A stretch of 6,550 bases of DNA from Chrysiogenia bacterium (GCA_020434085.1 JAGRBM010000594.1:1-6550); one strand, 5' to 3'. Shown: positions 1-5,337, counted from the stretch's first letter. Notes: generated by a model not told the origin, from the sequence alone. Numbers and translations are program-made.

Positions 1-94
1 CGCAGTGGCTCGAAAGCTCCACGGTAAGCCCGCGCAGGTCTTCGGGTCTGGCCACGGCGCGCGATGCCAGCCCAAGTCTGGAGAGAATTCCCAT
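1..94 (-). CDS. Possible 5' end of an unidentified gene leaving the window
   Basis: Reading leftwards from an ATG at 94-92, an open frame runs off the window edge. Its 31 visible codons begin MGILSRLGLASRAVARPEDL. About 70% of its third codon positions are G or C, which fits coding DNA in this GC-rich sequence, and AAGAG lies a few bases before the ATG as a weak ribosome-binding site. A competing ATG at 110-108 opens another frame (MARKSNGNSL...) that is also open to the edge but has a more random composition. I do not recognise either product. The gene would lie on the same strand as the ABC exporter operon, beyond the large hairpin, so it is probably transcribed separately. The call rests on a short frame and could be wrong. 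Confidence 0.25.
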   Translation of the reverse strand, partial: MGILSRLGLASRAVARPEDLRGLTVELSSHC

Positions 95-174
95 TGCTCT
101 TGCGCGCCATGGTACCGCTTCGACGGGTGGTTTGGGAAATCGCGTGGGGAGCGGGTGCCTCTGCGCGTTGCACC

Positions 175-234
175 GTAGGGGCGGGGTCTACCCGCCCTTC
201 TTCGAAAGACAGGGCGGGTAGACCCCGCCCCTAC
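175..234. repeat. Perfect 24-bp inverted repeat (REP-like palindrome) at the 3' end of the exporter operon
   Basis: Positions 175-198 and 211-234 are exact reverse complements (24 of 24), beginning GTAGGGGCGGGG on the left. The 12-base centre can pair further (TCTT 199-202 with AAGA 206-209, loop CGA, one bulged C at 210), giving a nearly closed stem of about 28 pairs. The outer flanks CCGTAG (173-178) and CTACACGG (231-238) stay complementary apart from a two-base insertion. It begins 13 bases after the stop codon of the downstream ABC gene. As RNA it would form a very stable 3' hairpin that could protect the transcript from exonucleases or hinder polymerase, but no T-run follows on either strand, so it is not a standard intrinsic terminator. 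Composition and shape resemble dispersed REP/BIME-type palindromes of GC-rich genomes; that it is repeated elsewhere is inference. Confidence 0.85.
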
Positions 235-247
235 ACGGAATGATTCC

Positions 248-2089
248 CTATGCCGGCGTCGCACTCGCGCCGTTGCCGTTCTGACCGCTGAACTGGAGCT
301 CGTAGAGCTTGGCGTAGACGCCGCCTTCGGCGAGCAGGCTCTCGTGATTTCCCTGCTCGATCAGGTGACCGTGGTGGAGAACCATGATGCGGTTCACGCC
401 CAGGATGGTGGAGAGCCGGTGGGCGATGATGATCGAGGTCCGGCCGCGGATGAGCCGAGCGGTGGCGCGCTGGATGAGCCGCTCGGTCGAGGCGTCGATG
501 TTGGCGGTGGCCTCGTCGAGGACGACGACCTCCGGGTCGTAACAGAGCAGGCGGGCAAAGGCGATGAGCTGTCGCTCGCCGGCCGAGAGATTGCCGCCGC
601 GCTCGGTGATCGGGGTGTCGAGTCCCTGGGGGAGCTTGTCGAGAAACTCCTCGCAGCCCAGCTCCTCGAAGATCCGGCGCGCGTTGGCGCGGCGCTCTTC
701 CTCGCTCATGGACTCGGGCATGAAGAGGTTATCGAGCACGCTGCCCGAGAAGAGGAACACGTCCTGGGGGACGACGCCCACACAGCGGCGGATCTCCTGC
801 GCGGGCAGCTCGTTGATCGGGTTCCCGTCGAGCAGGATGCGCCCCTCTTCCAGGGGGTAGTAGCGCACCAGCAGGTTAATGAGCGTCGTCTTTCCCGAGC
901 CCGTCGCGCCGACGACCGCCACGCTCTGTCCGGGCTCGATATCGAAGGAGACGTCCTTCAGGGCCTGCGCGTCCACGTTGTAGCCGAAGCTCACGTGATC
1001 GAATGTAATCGACCCGCCCAGTGGCTTGTGCTGCAACAGGTCCTTGTCGTGACCGGCGAGCAGCTCGTCGTCGTTGAGCTCGGGGCGCTCGTCCATGAGT
1101 GTGAAGATGCGCTCGGCCGACGCCATCGCCAGCAGCAGGATATTGAACTTGTCGGTAAAGGTGCGGATGGGGAAGTAGATTTGCTGAGCGTAATAGAGGA
1201 ACGCGGTGATCGTTCCCACCGTGGTGATGCCTGCCAGTGCCGACTGCCCGCCGATCCACAGGATCGCCGCGCCCATGAGGCCCGCGAAGGACGTGGAAAT
1301 GGGCAGGAAATAGCTCTGCGTGCGGATCAGTGAGACCTGCGTGTCGGTGTACTGATCGACCACGGCGCGGAACTCGGCGTTGCGATCGGCTTCGCGCGAG
1401 AAGAGCTGCGTGACTGCCATGCCGGTGATGTTTTCGTTGAGAAACGCATTGATGCGCGCGATCAGCCGCTTGGCCTCGCGCAGCACGACGCGGATCCAGC
1501 GCGAGACCATGCCGATCAGGAAGAACAGCGGCGGAAACACCAGGCACACCCACGCGGCCAGATGCGAATCGAGCACGAACATCGCCACGATGATGCCGCC
1601 GATCAGGAAGGTGTCGTTGATGAGCTGGACGAAGCCGCCGGCAAAGAGCTCGTTGAGCGAGGCGATGTCGTTGGTCACGCGGGTAACGAGGCGCCCCACC
1701 GGGTTCTTGTCGTAGTAGCGAATCGGAAGGCGCTGCACGTGGGCGAACAGGTCACGCCGGATGTCGAACATCACGCGCTGGCCGATCCAGGTGAACAGGT
1801 AGCCCTGCGTCGCGCTGACGGTAGCGTAGGCGGTGACCAGCACGAAGATGATCAGGCCGTACCGATAGAGCCGCTCGCCGTCCATGGGCGTAAGAACATT
1901 GTCGACAAAGTTGCGCAGCACCATCGGGATGGCGAGTACGAGACCCGTGTTGGCCAGCAGCAGCACAGTGGCGACGACCACCATCTTCCAGTACGGCTTC
2001 AGGAACACGAGCAGCCGCCGCAGCATCTGGGCGTCGGCGCTGCCGAAGCGGACGAGGTCCTCGGCGTAGAACTGCGATTCTTCGCTCAC
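248..2089 (-). CDS. ABC exporter half-transporter, MdlB/BmrD-like catalytic partner
   Basis: This 613-residue protein is an inner-membrane half-transporter with an N-terminal six-helix exporter domain (about residues 25-330) and a C-terminal ATPase domain (about 360-595). Visible motifs are Walker A GATGSGKTT (394-402), Q-loop Gln442, signature LSAGE (501-505), Walker B VVVLDE (521-526) with catalytic Glu526, D-loop ANID (529-532) and switch His557. The signature departs from LSGGQ at two positions, while the ATP-hydrolysing residues are intact. This is the pattern of the MdlB/SmdB, BmrD and TM288 subunit of heterodimeric exporters. It starts on GTG (2089-2087), which overlaps the TGA of the upstream partner gene (shared GTGA). 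A strong GGAGGT six bases upstream fixes this start and implies translational coupling. Length is normal for the family. The substrate cannot be read from sequence; relatives export drugs or lipids. The last 13 residues (Gly/Asn/Ala-rich) look disordered. Confidence 0.95.
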   Translation of the reverse strand: MSEESQFYAEDLVRFGSADAQMLRRLLVFLKPYWKMVVVATVLLLANTGLVLAIPMVLRNFVDNVLTPMDGERLYRYGLIIFVLVTAYATVSATQGYLFTWIGQRVMFDIRRDLFAHVQRLPIRYYDKNPVGRLVTRVTNDIASLNELFAGGFVQLINDTFLIGGIIVAMFVLDSHLAAWVCLVFPPLFFLIGMVSRWIRVVLREAKRLIARINAFLNENITGMAVTQLFSREADRNAEFRAVVDQYTDTQVSLIRTQSYFLPISTSFAGLMGAAILWIGGQSALAGITTVGTITAFLYYAQQIYFPIRTFTDKFNILLLAMASAERIFTLMDERPELNDDELLAGHDKDLLQHKPLGGSITFDHVSFGYNVDAQALKDVSFDIEPGQSVAVVGATGSGKTTLINLLVRYYPLEEGRILLDGNPINELPAQEIRRCVGVVPQDVFLFSGSVLDNLFMPESMSEEERRANARRIFEELGCEEFLDKLPQGLDTPITERGGNLSAGERQLIAFARLLCYDPEVVVLDEATANIDASTERLIQRATARLIRGRTSIIIAHRLSTILGVNRIMVLHHGHLIEQGNHESLLAEGGVYAKLYELQFSGQNGNGASATPA

Positions 2090-4053
2090 GCGCGCACCTC
2101 CGCTTCCAGGGCCTCGGCCTCCAGCGCTGCTTCGAGCTGCTGGCGGTGGTAGAGCTCGGCGTAAATGCCGCCCTGGGCGAGCAGCTCATCGTGCCGGCCT
2201 TCCTCGACGAGTTTGCCGCCATCGAGCACCAGAATCCGATCGGCCCGCTGGGTGGCGGTGAAACGGTGCGAAATCAGAATGGCCGTGCGCCTTTGTGCGT
2301 AGGAGAGCAGGTGTTCGAGGATCGCTTCCTCGGTGCGCGCGTCCACGGCCGAGAGGGTGTCGTCGAAGATGACAACGGGCGGCTGGCGCACCAGCGCCCG
2401 CGCCAGTGTCAGGCGCTGCTTCTGCCCGCCCGAGAGATTGATCCCGCGCTCGCCGAGCATGGTGTCGTAGCCGTGGGGCAGGCGGTCGATCTCGCCGGAG
2501 AGATCGGCGTCCCTGGCGGCCTGCCGCACCCACTCGGGCGGGGCCTCTCCCTCGGCCAGACGATAGCTGCCGCTTCCGTCATCGATGGCGCCCATGGCGA
2601 TGTTGCGGGCGATGGTCTCAGAGAAAAGGAACGGCTCCTGTGGGACGAAGCCGATGGACTCGCGAAGCTGCTTGAGCGGGATGTCATTGATGTCGTGGCC
2701 GCCGATGCGGATCTGCCCGCGTCCGACCGGATACAGATGGGCGAGCAGCTTCACCAGTGTCGACTTGCCCGAGCCGATCTTGCCCACCAGCGCGATGGTC
2801 TCGCCGGGGGCCACGTTGAAGCTGACGCCGTTCAAGGCCTCGCCCGCGCCGTCGTATGCGAAGTGCAGGTCGCGCACCTCGATGCTGCCGGCAAGGGGCT
2901 CGTAGGATTTCTCGTCGAAGCGGATTTCCCCCTCGGCCGGCAACAGCTCGCCGCGGGCGATGGGGGGCTCGGCCGCCGGGTCACCCTCGTCGATGACGTC
3001 GGGGGCCTCGTTGATGACTTCCAGGATGCGCTTGGCGCTGGCCTTGCCGCGCTGGCGCAGCGTGATGGTCCAGCCGATGGCGACCATGGGCCACGACAGG
3101 CGGGAGATGTAGCGCTGCATCGCAACCCACATGCCCACACTGAGTGCGCCGCTCAAAACCTGGCCGCCGCCGGCAATGACCAGCAGCATCAGGCCCACGT
3201 TGACCGAGTAGTGCATGATGGGTTCCATCAGCACCTGGGCCTTGGCCAGGTGGAGGTTCGCATCGACGTACTCGTCGTTGACGGTCTCAAATTTCTTTTC
3301 TTCGGCGCGCTCGCGCACGTAACCCTTCACCACGCGAATGCCCGAGAAGGCTTCCTGCACCACGCTCGATACAGCGGAGAATCCTTCCTGCACGCGGCGC
3401 ATACGCTGCTCGAGAACCTTGCCCATTTTCACGATGACGATGGGAATGATCGGCAAGGGGATGAACACCATCAGGGTGAGCTTCCAGTTGAGGTAGAGCA
3501 TCAGCGGCGGGACGGTGAGCAGGTAAAAGATCGCGTCGAGCGAGATGAGCGTGCCCGGGCCCAGCGCCATGCGCACCGCTTCGTGGTCGTTGGTCGCGCG
3601 GCTCATCAGGTCGCCCGTGGGAGAGCGTCCGAAAAAACGCGGCGAGAGTTTGAGCAGCTTCGAGAAGAAGGATGTCTTGATGTCGCGGTCGGTCTCGTAA
3701 CTGGTGGCGATGAACGCCATGCGCCAGACGTAGCGGAAGGCTCCCATGATGACGAAGGCCGCCAGGTAGGCCCCCGCGATGAGCTCGAGCCGGTTCTGGG
3801 CCTCCGGGTCAAGTCCCGTCCACTGGAAGGGGAAGAGCCCCTCGTGAGCGAGCGGGGTAATCACCATGTGAGCGGTAACCAGGTCGATGGCTGCAGCAGT
3901 GAGCAGCGGCGTGGCCAGGTCGAGCAGGTCGACGATCAGCAGACTCACGAAACCGCGGGCGTACTTCCAGCGGTATTTGTCCAGGAAGTGGCGAAAGAGT
4001 TCGCCCCCCTGCAGGGACTCCACGTCCCGTGCTTCTTTGAGTTTGCTGCTCAC
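2086..4053 (-). CDS. ABC exporter half-transporter, MdlA/BmrC-like degenerate partner
   Basis: This 655-residue membrane protein has an N-terminal exporter domain with six predicted helices (about residues 33-335) and a C-terminal ATPase domain (about 390-635). It shows Walker A GKIGSGKST (424-432), Q-loop Gln472, a canonical LSGGQ (540-544), Walker B ending VIFDD (561-565), D-loop SAVD (568-571) and His596. The catalytic Glu after Walker B is replaced by Asp565, the known hallmark of the non-hydrolysing half in BmrC, MdlA and TM287. The C-terminal YHRQQLEAAL also resembles MdlA. It should form a heterodimer with the product of the next gene, whose start overlaps its stop. There is an acidic, Pro-rich linker (about 350-390), an insertion after the Q-loop (about 487-508) and a Glu/Ala-rich tail. 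Translation probably starts at GTG 4053, though the ribosome-binding site is weak and a GTG at residue 12 (4020) is possible. Substrate is unknown; multidrug or lipid export is a family-level guess. Confidence 0.94.
   Translation of the reverse strand: MSSKLKEARDVESLQGGELFRHFLDKYRWKYARGFVSLLIVDLLDLATPLLTAAAIDLVTAHMVITPLAHEGLFPFQWTGLDPEAQNRLELIAGAYLAAFVIMGAFRYVWRMAFIATSYETDRDIKTSFFSKLLKLSPRFFGRSPTGDLMSRATNDHEAVRMALGPGTLISLDAIFYLLTVPPLMLYLNWKLTLMVFIPLPIIPIVIVKMGKVLEQRMRRVQEGFSAVSSVVQEAFSGIRVVKGYVRERAEEKKFETVNDEYVDANLHLAKAQVLMEPIMHYSVNVGLMLLVIAGGGQVLSGALSVGMWVAMQRYISRLSWPMVAIGWTITLRQRGKASAKRILEVINEAPDVIDEGDPAAEPPIARGELLPAEGEIRFDEKSYEPLAGSIEVRDLHFAYDGAGEALNGVSFNVAPGETIALVGKIGSGKSTLVKLLAHLYPVGRGQIRIGGHDINDIPLKQLRESIGFVPQEPFLFSETIARNIAMGAIDDGSGSYRLAEGEAPPEWVRQAARDADLSGEIDRLPHGYDTMLGERGINLSGGQKQRLTLARALVRQPPVVIFDDTLSAVDARTEEAILEHLLSYAQRRTAILISHRFTATQRADRILVLDGGKLVEEGRHDELLAQGGIYAELYHRQQLEAALEAEALEAEVRA
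2096..2101 (-). promoter_or_regulatory. Strong ribosome-binding site for the second ABC subunit
   Basis: The minus strand reads GGAGGT here, six bases before the GTG start at 2089, and lies inside the last codons of the upstream ABC gene. It supports choosing the overlapping GTG as the start and suggests coupled, balanced synthesis of the two subunits. Confidence 0.8.
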
Positions 4054-4082
4054 TGATGAAACCGCCCCGCGTGTGGGTTCTC

Positions 4083-4110
4083 ATCTTAGTCCCGCCCGGA
4101 CAATGGCCAA
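4083..4110 (-). promoter_or_regulatory. Candidate sigma70 promoter of the ABC exporter operon
   Basis: On the minus strand TTGGCC (4110-4105, 4 of 6 to TTGACA) and TAAGAT (4088-4083, 4 of 6 to TATAAT) are 16 bases apart. The start point would be near 4076, about 23 bases ahead of the GTG at 4053. The site lies directly after the tandem terminator of the preceding gene, where an independent promoter is expected. It is read from consensus only. Confidence 0.35.
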
Positions 4111-4121
4111 GCGGAACGCAG

Positions 4122-4145
4122 AAAAAAGGGGCGACCCGGTGGGTC
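4122..4145 (-). terminator. Second terminator unit with T6 tail (distal hairpin)
   Basis: On the minus strand GACCC (4145-4141) and GGGTC (4137-4133) form a short stem with loop ACC, then GCCCC and six T residues (4127-4122). The 3' side (4137-4126) can alternatively pair over 12 positions, with one G-U, with the distal arm 4172-4161 of the neighbouring palindrome. That gives a longer stem running straight into the T6 tract. It backs up the proximal terminator and insulates the exporter promoter that follows. Confidence 0.55.
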
Positions 4146-4160
4146 TGCTCCAGATGAAAG

Positions 4161-4187
4161 AAGGGGTGACCCATTGGGTCACCCCTT
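4161..4187 (-). terminator. Rho-independent terminator of nuoI (proximal hairpin)
   Basis: Positions 4161-4172 and 4176-4187 are perfectly complementary 12-base arms around a three-base loop, 45 bases after the nuoI stop. On the minus strand the hairpin is followed by a pyrimidine-rich CTTTCATCT tail. On the plus strand no T-run follows, so it is oriented to end nuoI transcription. The tail is imperfect, which may explain the second unit downstream. Confidence 0.7.
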
Positions 4188-4231
4188 GTAGATCAACTCA
4201 GTGGGATGCCGGGAGCCGCGAAAGCGGTTCG

Positions 4232-4849
4232 CTAGTTCTTGCCGTGGGGACCGTAGCCGAAGGTGCTGTCGTAGTCGTGGTAGACCTTTTCGCCGCGGCT
4301 CATGAGCAGCTTGATGTCGTGGACGCGGCGGTCGTAGTAGGCCTCGTCGATGATGCCCGAGTCCATGCGGATGGCATCGCACGGGCAGGCCTCCACGCAG
4401 TAGCCGCAGAAGACGCAGCGCATGATGTCGATGTCGTAGCGCAGCGGCTTCTTCTCGACCTCTTCCTCGGTCTCTTCGGCGACGATGTGGATGCACTGCG
4501 AGGGGCAGTTCGTCGCGCAGAGCATGCAGGCGGTGCAGCGCACCGAGCCGTCGGTGTGTGACATCAGGCGGTGGAAGGTGCGGTAGTTGGCCGGCAGCTT
4601 GGCGCGCTGGTAGGGATAGTCGATGGTCACGATGCCGCGCTCGATGGGCATCATGCGTCCGAGCAGCGGGATCGAGCGCATTTTCTGGAGCACCGGCAGC
4701 ACGCCGGGAATGCGCTTGCCCCACTCGAAGGCCAGGTTTCGGAGCATGTGGCCGAGCGTGTAGGCCAGACCCTTGCCGATCTCGACGAGGTAGATCTTCT
4801 CCAGGAAAGTGAACTCCCGGCGGCGGACTGTGACGACTCCAACAGGCAT
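4232..4849 (-). CDS. nuoI: NADH-quinone oxidoreductase subunit I (NuoI), 2x[4Fe-4S]
   Basis: This 205-residue protein is the ferredoxin-like subunit of complex I that passes electrons through clusters N6a and N6b towards quinone at the cytoplasmic face of the membrane. Two motifs are clear: C105-x2-C108-x2-C111-x3-C115-P and C145-x2-C148-x2-C151-x3-C155-P. By family rule, Cys155 completes the first cluster and Cys115 the second. The YDIDIMRC(V/I)FCG-type segment (138-149), the N-terminal amphipathic region (15-60) and YPYQ...LPANYR (78-90) are typical of NuoI rather than a free ferredoxin. Two additional cysteines, C119 and C157, sit beside the cluster ligands. The ATG start at 4849 gives a normal length; its upstream purines (GGGAAAAAG) make a modest ribosome-binding site. 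No other nuo gene flanks it, so it is separated from the usual nuoA-N order, at least in this window. A palindromic terminator follows. Confidence 0.93.
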   Translation of the reverse strand: MPVGVVTVRRREFTFLEKIYLVEIGKGLAYTLGHMLRNLAFEWGKRIPGVLPVLQKMRSIPLLGRMMPIERGIVTIDYPYQRAKLPANYRTFHRLMSHTDGSVRCTACMLCATNCPSQCIHIVAEETEEEVEKKPLRYDIDIMRCVFCGYCVEACPCDAIRMDSGIIDEAYYDRRVHDIKLLMSRGEKVYHDYDSTFGYGPHGKN

Positions 4850-4872
4850 GGTGCTTTTTCCCGTTTTTCCCT

Positions 4873-4899
4873 GGCAGGCCCGAAAAAGCGCGGGCTGCC
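4873..4899 (-). promoter_or_regulatory. Stem-loop in the nuoI 5' untranslated region
   Basis: Positions 4873-4882 (GGCAGGCCCG) and 4891-4899 (CGGGCTGCC) pair over nine positions with a single bulged G, around an eight-base loop. In the nuoI transcript the hairpin ends 23 bases before the ATG, just upstream of the A/G-rich ribosome-binding region. No T-run follows on the minus strand, so it is not a terminator for that direction. It may stabilise the mRNA or affect initiation. Confidence 0.5.
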
Positions 4900-5036
4900 T
4901 TGCGTGGAGCGGACTCTAGACGCAGCCGCCCGGACCGGCAAGGGTTGTCCCGGCCGGCCGCCGGACTGCTTCCGATTTTCCAGGCCAAAGCCTACCGGTA
5001 TAGTGGGAAAAGGTGAATCGGCGCTCCAAGGCCTTA

Positions 5037-5096
5037 AAATCCCTAGTGGATTCGGATGATTTCTCACATCGGGCTGCCTAGAAACTAAATCCTAGT
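5037..5096. repeat. Direct repeat AAATCC(C)TAGT, possible operator pair
   Basis: AAATCCCTAGT at 5037-5047 and AAATCCTAGT at 5087-5096 are near-identical and about 50 bases apart, close to five helical turns. A further CCTAG lies at 5077-5081. The second copy sits just upstream of the promoter candidate of the reductase gene. The first copy is also embedded in ATCC-CTAGT-GGAT (5039-5051), a short inverted repeat. The sites could bind a regulator shared by the divergent genes. No known operator is recognised. Confidence 0.3.
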
Positions 5097-5099
5097 CAT

Positions 5100-5129
5100 T
5101 TGCTGGGATTTGGGGCTTTGCTGCATAAT
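5100..5129 (+). promoter_or_regulatory. Candidate sigma70 promoter of the siroheme reductase
   Basis: TTGCTG (5100-5105, 3 of 6) and CATAAT (5124-5129, 5 of 6 to TATAAT) are separated by 18 bases. Transcription would start near 5136, leaving an untranslated leader of about 200 nt before the ATG at 5338. That length suits the structured leader seen there. The -10 element is good and the -35 weak, so an activator may be needed. Confidence 0.45.
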
Positions 5130-5259
5130 GCGCCGCGTGATGGAGAGCCAGATCGCTCTTCTGACCACTCTCCGGCCGCCTTGGGTGCCTGACTGCTTCA
5201 CAAGCTGCCCCGAAGATCACCCTGCCGCGCACCACAACGGTGGCGCGCTGCATCAGTGA
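5128..5259 (+). CDS. Doubtful 43-codon ORF in the reductase leader
   Basis: An ATG at 5128 opens 43 codons ending in TGA at 5257-5259, beginning MRRVMESQIALL and containing Cys23, Cys27 and a His-rich tail. It could be a leader peptide coupling cysteine or sulfur status to attenuation, since two Cys codons lie close together ahead of a sulfite-reductase-like gene. Against this, the first ATG overlaps the -10 element of the promoter candidate, the ribosome-binding site is poor, and the segment is better explained as structured RNA. An internal ATG (codon 5, at 5140) would lie only about 4 nt from the proposed start point. I do not recognise the peptide. Confidence 0.15.
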   Translation: MRRVMESQIALLTTLRPPWVPDCFTSCPEDHPAAHHNGGALHQ

Positions 5260-5292
5260 AGACAGCAGCGGCAATCTCACCGGGAAACGGGC

Positions 5293-5316
5293 GGGCCGGA
5301 CCGGCTCCGAATTTTT
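5293..5316 (+). terminator. Terminator-like hairpin with T5 just before the reductase gene
   Basis: GGGCCG (5293-5298) pairs with CGGCTC (5302-5307), including one G-U, around loop GAC. It is followed by CGAA and TTTTT (5312-5316). The element lies in the 5' leader, 21 bases before the ATG at 5338, rather than after a gene, so its natural role would be conditional termination. The four-base gap before the T-run makes it weaker than a textbook terminator. Confidence 0.45.
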
Positions 5317-5318
5317 GT

Positions 5319-5327
5319 AGGAAAGAG
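5319..5327 (+). promoter_or_regulatory. Ribosome-binding site of the siroheme reductase
   Basis: AGGAAAGAG lies ten bases before the ATG at 5338, directly after the T5 of the terminator-like hairpin. It is purine-rich with acceptable spacing, and supports the chosen start. Confidence 0.55.
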
Positions 5328-5337
5328 AACTGAACCG

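Larger units (their letters stand above)
4850..5337. other. Divergent intergenic region between nuoI and the siroheme reductase
   Basis: This 488-bp stretch separates two genes that point away from each other, so it must hold both control regions. The right part carries a promoter candidate and a structured leader for the reductase (listed separately). The left part carries a hairpin just ahead of nuoI and is otherwise GC-rich. Between them (about 5035-5100) lies an AT-richer patch with a repeated AAATCC(C)TAGT word. For nuoI I found only a poor promoter match (TATACC at 5002-4997, without a well-spaced -35). I see no convincing protein gene other than the doubtful small ORF at 5128-5259. Confidence 0.8.
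5136..5337 (+). ncRNA. Structured 5' leader, putative attenuator or riboswitch of the reductase
   Basis: The leader shows several helices by eye. GGAGAGC (5142-5148) pairs with GCTCTTC (5155-5161), or GGAGAG (5142-5147) with CTCTCC (5168-5173). GGGTG (5183-5187) pairs with CACCC (5218-5222), enclosing GCTT/AAGC (5195-5205). GCGC-A-CCAC (5227-5235) pairs with GTGG-C-GCGC (5240-5248). A terminator-like stem follows at 5293-5307. TCCGGCCGCC (5171-5180) can pair over ten positions, with one bulged G, with 5290-5300, which removes the 5' half of that stem. Mutually exclusive helices ahead of a T5 terminator are the layout of a transcription attenuator or riboswitch. I see no signature of SAM, cobalamin, T-box or other familiar classes. 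The boundary and function are inferred, and GC-rich sequence gives chance pairings. Confidence 0.35.

Noticed and set aside
2-178. Plus-strand open frames across the left edge
   Set aside because: Two plus frames are open by chance in this GC-rich stretch, but one ends in the palindrome and neither resembles a known protein or has supporting signals.
175-234. Intrinsic terminator of the ABC operon
   Set aside because: The stem is very strong and well placed, but no T-run follows on the minus strand, so it is listed as a REP-like repeat instead.
344-1333. A 329-codon plus-strand open frame across the downstream ABC gene
   Set aside because: It is antisense to the ATPase domain of a clearly real gene and has no recognisable motif; it is a codon-bias shadow.
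2146-4056. A 636-codon open frame on the plus strand, fully antisense to the upstream ABC gene
   Set aside because: It mirrors the ABC gene over its whole length, has a His/Asp/Val/Leu-biased composition without domain motifs, and arises from the GC-rich codon bias of the opposite strand. The ABC gene shows every expected motif.
4179-4988. A 269-codon minus-strand frame overlapping nuoI
   Set aside because: Its translation is Arg/Pro/His-rich, without Cys motifs, and it runs through the terminator palindrome; the alternative frame encodes an unmistakable NuoI.
4997-5029. Possible nuoI promoter (TTGGAG and TATACC on the minus strand)
   Set aside because: The spacing is 21 bases, outside the workable sigma70 range, so it was not annotated.
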